DNA from: Chitinophaga barathri
GTDB taxonomy: Bacteria; Bacteroidota; Bacteroidia; Chitinophagales; Chitinophagaceae
Reading direction: 5' to 3'
Length of the DNA: 64,000 nt
NCBI RefSeq assembly: GCF_003807585.1
Contig: NZ_RMBX01000008.1
Coordinates: 306,287 to 370,286 of the forward strand
Shown here: one piece after another, positions 60,589 through 64,000 of the stretch
Layout of the letters: every line of letters starts with the position of its first letter
How positions within the stretch are numbered: position 1 is the stretch's first letter
The notes under the pieces: generated by a model
Databases searched by the model: none
Seen by the model: only the letters and a program-made list of their open reading frames with translations
What the model was told of the DNA's origin: nothing
Program-made: the position numbers and the translations under genes

Positions 60589-60903
60589 TTACATTCCCGG
60601 GAGCCCCATGCCGCCCAGCATGCCGCCAGCCACATTTTTCATTTCGCTTTCCCAGGCGTTCTCCGCATTTTTCAGGGCACGGTTCAGCGCCGTGATCACC
60701 AGGTCTTCCAGCTCCTCCTTTTTTTCCGCCGTCAGCAGCGCCGGATCGATCTCGAGGCTCTGTACCTCGCGGTTGCCCGTCACCAGTACCTTTACGGCCC
60801 CGTTTCCGGCCTCGCCTTCTACAGTGATATGTTTGAGGCGCTCTTTGCTGTCGCTCATTTTCTGCTGCGCTTCCTGCAGCTTTCCGAACAAGTCTCCGAA
60901 CAT
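60589..60903 (-). CDS. YbaB/EbfC family nucleoid-associated protein
   Basis: A 104-aa small DNA-binding protein: FGKLQEAQQKMSDSKERL helix, TVEGEAGNGAVKVLVTGNREV (beta-sheet with the G-x-G-x-V-x-V motif), EKKEELEDLVITALNRALKNAE helix and a Gly/Met-rich C-tail. YbaB dimers bind DNA with little specificity. It is not next to dnaX/recR here, unlike in many bacteria. ATG 60903 matches the family start MFGDLFGKL; the open frame continues upstream only by chance. Confidence 0.92.
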   Translation of the reverse strand: MFGDLFGKLQEAQQKMSDSKERLKHITVEGEAGNGAVKVLVTGNREVQSLEIDPALLTAEKKEELEDLVITALNRALKNAENAWESEMKNVAGGMLGGMGLPGM

Positions 60904-60968
60904 ATTTTCAGGTTTTAGGCAAAGATATATATTTCCACCTCGCACCAGATTCCGTATCTTGGCACCCT

Positions 60969-62207
60969 ATGATCACCACTTCAGTTTGTATAATCGGAGC
61001 AGGGCCCGGAGGCGCCACCACGGCGCTGCAATTGGACAGGTTGGGCATTCCCTGCGTTGTTGTGGACAAAGCCGTTTTCCCCCGCGATAAAGTGTGCGGG
61101 GATGGGCTCAGCGGGAAAGTGATCACCGGTCTTGAAAAGATTGATAAAGGGATTGCGGAACGGCTGAGAGCCTTGGCTGAAAAAGAAGATAGCTGGGGCG
61201 TCACCTTCGTTTCCCCCGGCCGCCAGAGCATGGATGTGCCGTACAAACCCAATTACAACAAACAGTCGGATGAGCCGCTGGGCTTTGTGTGCAAGCGTAT
61301 CCATTTCGATAATTTTATGGTGGACGAGCTGAAGCGCAGCCCTAATGTGCAGCTGTTCGAAGGCATCACCGTCGATAAATATTCACTGGAAGAAGACGGC
61401 TATACCGTACGCAATTCCTCCGGTGATTTTGTCGTAAAAGCCAAACTGCTCATTATCGCCAACGGCGCACATTCCTCTTTTACAAAAGACGTGGCCGGCA
61501 TCCGCATGGAACCGAAGTATTATGCAGCAGGCATCAGGGCATATTACAAAGGCGTGAAAGGTACGCATGACGACAGTTTTATCGAACTGCACTTCCTCAA
61601 AAACCTGCTGCCCGGCTACCTCTGGATATTCCCCCTGCCTAACGGCGAGGCAAACGTAGGCATGGACATGCTCAGCGACGCCGTGCGCGACCGCAAAGTG
61701 AACCTGAAACAGTTGCTCACCGAGACATTAAAACAGGATCCCGTCTTCGCGGAACGTTTCCGCGACGCAGAAATGACCAGCAGCCTGGATGGTTACGGCC
61801 TGCCGCTGGGCTCAAAAAAACGCCGGCTTTCCGGCAACCGTTACATGCTGGTGGGAGATGCCGCTTATATCATCGATCCGTTCACCGGGGAAGGCATCGG
61901 CAACGCGATTTACAGCGGCGCCATCGCTGCAAAACAGGCAGCAGCCTGCCTTGAAGCGGGTAACTTTGGCGAAGAAGTAATGATGGCTTATGATGAAAGC
62001 GTATACCGCGTTTTAGGCCCCGAGCTGAACCTGAGCTACAAGCTGCAGCAACTCGTAAAATACCCCCGCCTGTTCAACTGGCTCATGAAAATGGGCATGC
62101 GGAACAAACAGCTGCGGGATGTGATCTCCAGCATGTTCTACGAAGTAGACCTTCGTAAGAAACTGACCAAACCGTCTTTTTATGTTAAACTTTTACTGAA
62201 CCGGTAA
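60969..62207 (+). CDS. FAD-dependent geranylgeranyl-reductase-family oxidoreductase
   Basis: A 412-aa flavoprotein. It has the Rossmann motif IIGAGPGGATTALQL (8-22), KVCGDGLSGKV (the PxxKxCGxG substrate and redox motif of the GGR family), and GDAAYIIDPFTGEGIGNAIYSG (FAD ribityl contact). Family members reduce isoprenoid double bonds in archaeal lipids, chlorophyll or menaquinone side chains; the Bacteroidota substrate is not known. A following DUF2891 gene is 6 bp away, so they are probably co-transcribed. Confidence 0.9.
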   Translation: MITTSVCIIGAGPGGATTALQLDRLGIPCVVVDKAVFPRDKVCGDGLSGKVITGLEKIDKGIAERLRALAEKEDSWGVTFVSPGRQSMDVPYKPNYNKQSDEPLGFVCKRIHFDNFMVDELKRSPNVQLFEGITVDKYSLEEDGYTVRNSSGDFVVKAKLLIIANGAHSSFTKDVAGIRMEPKYYAAGIRAYYKGVKGTHDDSFIELHFLKNLLPGYLWIFPLPNGEANVGMDMLSDAVRDRKVNLKQLLTETLKQDPVFAERFRDAEMTSSLDGYGLPLGSKKRRLSGNRYMLVGDAAYIIDPFTGEGIGNAIYSGAIAAKQAAACLEAGNFGEEVMMAYDESVYRVLGPELNLSYKLQQLVKYPRLFNWLMKMGMRNKQLRDVISSMFYEVDLRKKLTKPSFYVKLLLNR

Positions 62208-62213
62208 ATACTT

Positions 62214-63305
62214 ATGAAAGGAATATCCCTGCTGCTATGTTTATTTTATTTCGTGAACGGCTTCGCGCAGATGCCGCTGTACGAGGAAAAAAACGGACAG
62301 TTGCGCCTCAACACAGAAGGTGCTCTGCATCTTTCGGCTTTGCCGCTGAAATGTATGCAGCATGAATATCCCTACAAGACCGGCATCGTATATACCGATT
62401 CATCCTTCTTAACATCGCCTAAAACATACCATCCCGCTTTTTATGGCTGCTACGACTGGCACAGCAGCGTGCATGGCCACTGGATGCTGGTACGCCTGCT
62501 GAAGATGTACCCCCAGCTGCCGAACGCCCTGATGATCCGGCAGAAGCTGGCGGAAAATTTATCGCAGGACAACATCCGCAAGGAATTACAGCTTTTCCGC
62601 AACAAGGAAAACAAAGGCTTTGAGCGCATCTACGGCTGGAGCTGGCTGCTGCAGCTGCAGCAGGAACTGGTGACCTGGAATGATCCGCTGGCCGCACAAT
62701 TGCGCAATAATCTCGCGCCGATGGCTTTTTATTTCAGTAACGCTTACCGCGATTTCCTGAAAAAGATCGCTTACCCGATCCGCGTGGGAGAACATACCAA
62801 TCTCGCTTTCGGGCTGCGGCTGGCCTGGGATTATGCGGCCACTTTAAGAGACACCGCGCTGCAGTCTTCCATCAGGAATACGGCCATGCGGTTTTATGTC
62901 AACGACAAAAACTGTCCGGCCAGCTGGGAGCCCGGCGGTTATGATTTTCTTTCTCCCTGCCTTGAAGAAGCCGATCTGATGTGGCGCATTTTACCCGCGG
63001 AGGATTACCGGAAGTGGGTGAGGGAATTCCTGCCGGGCCTTTTCGAGCAAGGCGCTCCGTTATTTACCGTCACTACCGTAAACGACCGTTCCGACGGCAA
63101 GCTTGTACATCTCGACGGGCTTAATCTCAGCCGGGCATGGTGCCTTTACGGTATTGCGAAACATTGTGGAAGCCAGTCTGAAGCTGTGCGCCAACTGGCC
63201 ACCCTTCACCTGAAGGCGGCCCTTCCGCACGTTGCCAGCGGGGACTATGCCGGTGAGCACTGGCTGGCTACTTTCGCCGTTTATGCACTGACTGTTGAAT
63301 TCTGA
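62214..63305 (+). CDS. DUF2891 family secreted protein
   Basis: A 363-aa protein with a signal peptide (MKGISLLLCLFYFVNGFAQ) and an all-helical toroid-like body. The block HPAFYGCYDWHSSVHGHWMLVRLL is diagnostic of DUF2891, and repeated helical pairs (GFERIYGWSWLLQL, LDGLNLSRAWCLYGIA) resemble alpha/alpha-barrel sugar enzymes. No activity is established. It follows the flavoprotein with a 6-bp gap and may share its transcript. Confidence 0.87.
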   Translation: MKGISLLLCLFYFVNGFAQMPLYEEKNGQLRLNTEGALHLSALPLKCMQHEYPYKTGIVYTDSSFLTSPKTYHPAFYGCYDWHSSVHGHWMLVRLLKMYPQLPNALMIRQKLAENLSQDNIRKELQLFRNKENKGFERIYGWSWLLQLQQELVTWNDPLAAQLRNNLAPMAFYFSNAYRDFLKKIAYPIRVGEHTNLAFGLRLAWDYAATLRDTALQSSIRNTAMRFYVNDKNCPASWEPGGYDFLSPCLEEADLMWRILPAEDYRKWVREFLPGLFEQGAPLFTVTTVNDRSDGKLVHLDGLNLSRAWCLYGIAKHCGSQSEAVRQLATLHLKAALPHVASGDYAGEHWLATFAVYALTVEF

Positions 63306-63318
63306 TAATACTTTCCCT

Positions 63319-63999
63319 ATGCCTGTTCTGAGTTCTGTTTTTGTGACCGCCGCGGGACTAAATCTTATCTCCTCGCTCATTACACTCGTATCTTTTGCTG
63401 CATTTGCCATTGTTGCTTTTTATGTGTTCAGGCTTTCGCTGCCGCCGAAATACCCGACGGACGTTCCCTGGAAGATCAGCGGAGGAATGATAATTATTGC
63501 GTTGATCCTCTTCATCCGGCTGGTGATGATCATATACAGCCTCTACGTGATGGATGTCTGGGGGCCGGATTTCTGGGGAAGCCTTGGGAGCAGATTTGAG
63601 GAAAGCCAGGTGTGGGTGCTGAAAGTAGTAATTGTGCTTGAGATCGTCCTCAATACTTTCCTGATCACCGCCACGGGGTTTATGATATTGCTGTTTTTTA
63701 AGACCCGTGATATTTTCCCCACTGTGTTTATGATCGTTCTGATCTCGCAGGAAATATTTGTACTGGCAGACGAAGCCGGGGTAAGCTTGTTATTTGGTCA
63801 GCTGAACGCACAAAGCATTACAGCGATGATGCCGAAATGCATCGGCCGCTGGCTGGTAGTGGGCCTGATGATCTGGTATGTGAGAGGGTCCAATCGTTCC
63901 GTTCATACATTCGTACTGCCGCACAGCAGCCTCATCCATGAAGATGATGCCGATTTCCTTTTAGACCTGGAGGAAGAAAGTAAAAAAGGGGCTTTTTAG
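63319..63999 (+). CDS. DUF2569-like membrane protein
   Basis: A 226-aa protein with four or five membrane helices (LITLVSFAAFAIVAFYVF, GGMIIIALILFIRLVMIIY, VVIVLEIVLNTFLITATGFMILLFF, FPTVFMIVLISQEIFVL) and a C-terminal IGRWLVVGLMIWYVRGSNRSVHTFV, which resembles the end of DUF2569 proteins. A short acidic tail (HEDDADFLLDLEEE) closes it. The assignment is by similarity of the last helix and is moderate. ATG 63319 is preferred to a TTG at 63295, which overlaps the end of the DUF2891 gene. It stops 1 bp before the window edge. Confidence 0.65.
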   Translation: MPVLSSVFVTAAGLNLISSLITLVSFAAFAIVAFYVFRLSLPPKYPTDVPWKISGGMIIIALILFIRLVMIIYSLYVMDVWGPDFWGSLGSRFEESQVWVLKVVIVLEIVLNTFLITATGFMILLFFKTRDIFPTVFMIVLISQEIFVLADEAGVSLLFGQLNAQSITAMMPKCIGRWLVVGLMIWYVRGSNRSVHTFVLPHSSLIHEDDADFLLDLEEESKKGAF

Positions 64000-64000
64000 G

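Overview
The window looks like a chromosomal segment of a Bacteroidota bacterium of the Chitinophagaceae type (Chitinophaga-like). The evidence is a SusC/SusD pair, Bacteroidota-style -7 boxes (TAnnTTTG) instead of E. coli -10 boxes, few Shine-Dalgarno sites, a Bacteroidota-type RicT (PSP1), Ig-like lipoproteins, tandem rhomboids, DUF4286 and bTHX proteins, and small outer-membrane beta-barrel paralogues. It is mostly ordinary housekeeping DNA. I see no prophage, insertion sequence or CRISPR array.

Layout. 1-2965: a TPR/histidine kinase cut by the left edge, divergent from two tandem glycine-rich peptide genes with double-glycine leaders, with a short lanthipeptide-leader-like ORF between them. 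3000-6853: exonuclease III, DUF4286, HU, ribosomal bTHX, PdxH and a DUF3298-type lipoprotein. 6858-14478: a 1053-aa UvrD-like helicase fused to a Cas4/AddB-like nuclease, an Ig-like lipoprotein, RecR, a glutathione peroxidase, a lipoprotein and HolB. 14610-19722: RicT with a long disordered tail, a rhomboid, an NdpA-like protein and an SMP-30 protein. 19881-23007 (minus): FabG, a GH3-type adenylating enzyme and LptB. 23155-28613: MetF, three beta-barrel paralogues and a TlpA-like thioredoxin protein. 28656-37520: RlmD, an active rhomboid, a pseudo-rhomboid, two membrane-anchored EEP hydrolases, CysS, an M28 peptidase and an AlkA-like glycosylase. 38419-43276: SusC/SusD. 44183-47161: a NagZ-like GH3 domain fused to a serine hydrolase. 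47530-52951: Adk, ObgE, tRNA-Thr(CGU), a DnaJ membrane protein, RecA and a PAP2-like protein. 52966-63999: RpoN, RNase HII, CtaA, a membrane patatin, TypA, a YbaB protein, a geranylgeranyl-reductase-like flavoprotein, DUF2891 and DUF2569.

Genome maintenance is unusually well represented (ExoIII, HU, helicase-nuclease, RecR, HolB, AlkA, RecA, RNase HII, YbaB), as is envelope biology (LptB, barrels, SusCD, NagZ-like enzyme, patatin, rhomboids). The most novel-looking signals are these: the tandem GG-leader peptides and the leader-like ORF beside them; an 11-bp-period repeat that occurs twice with the same 3' tail; a cluster of palindromes ahead of obgE; and a conserved-looking but catalytically dead rhomboid.
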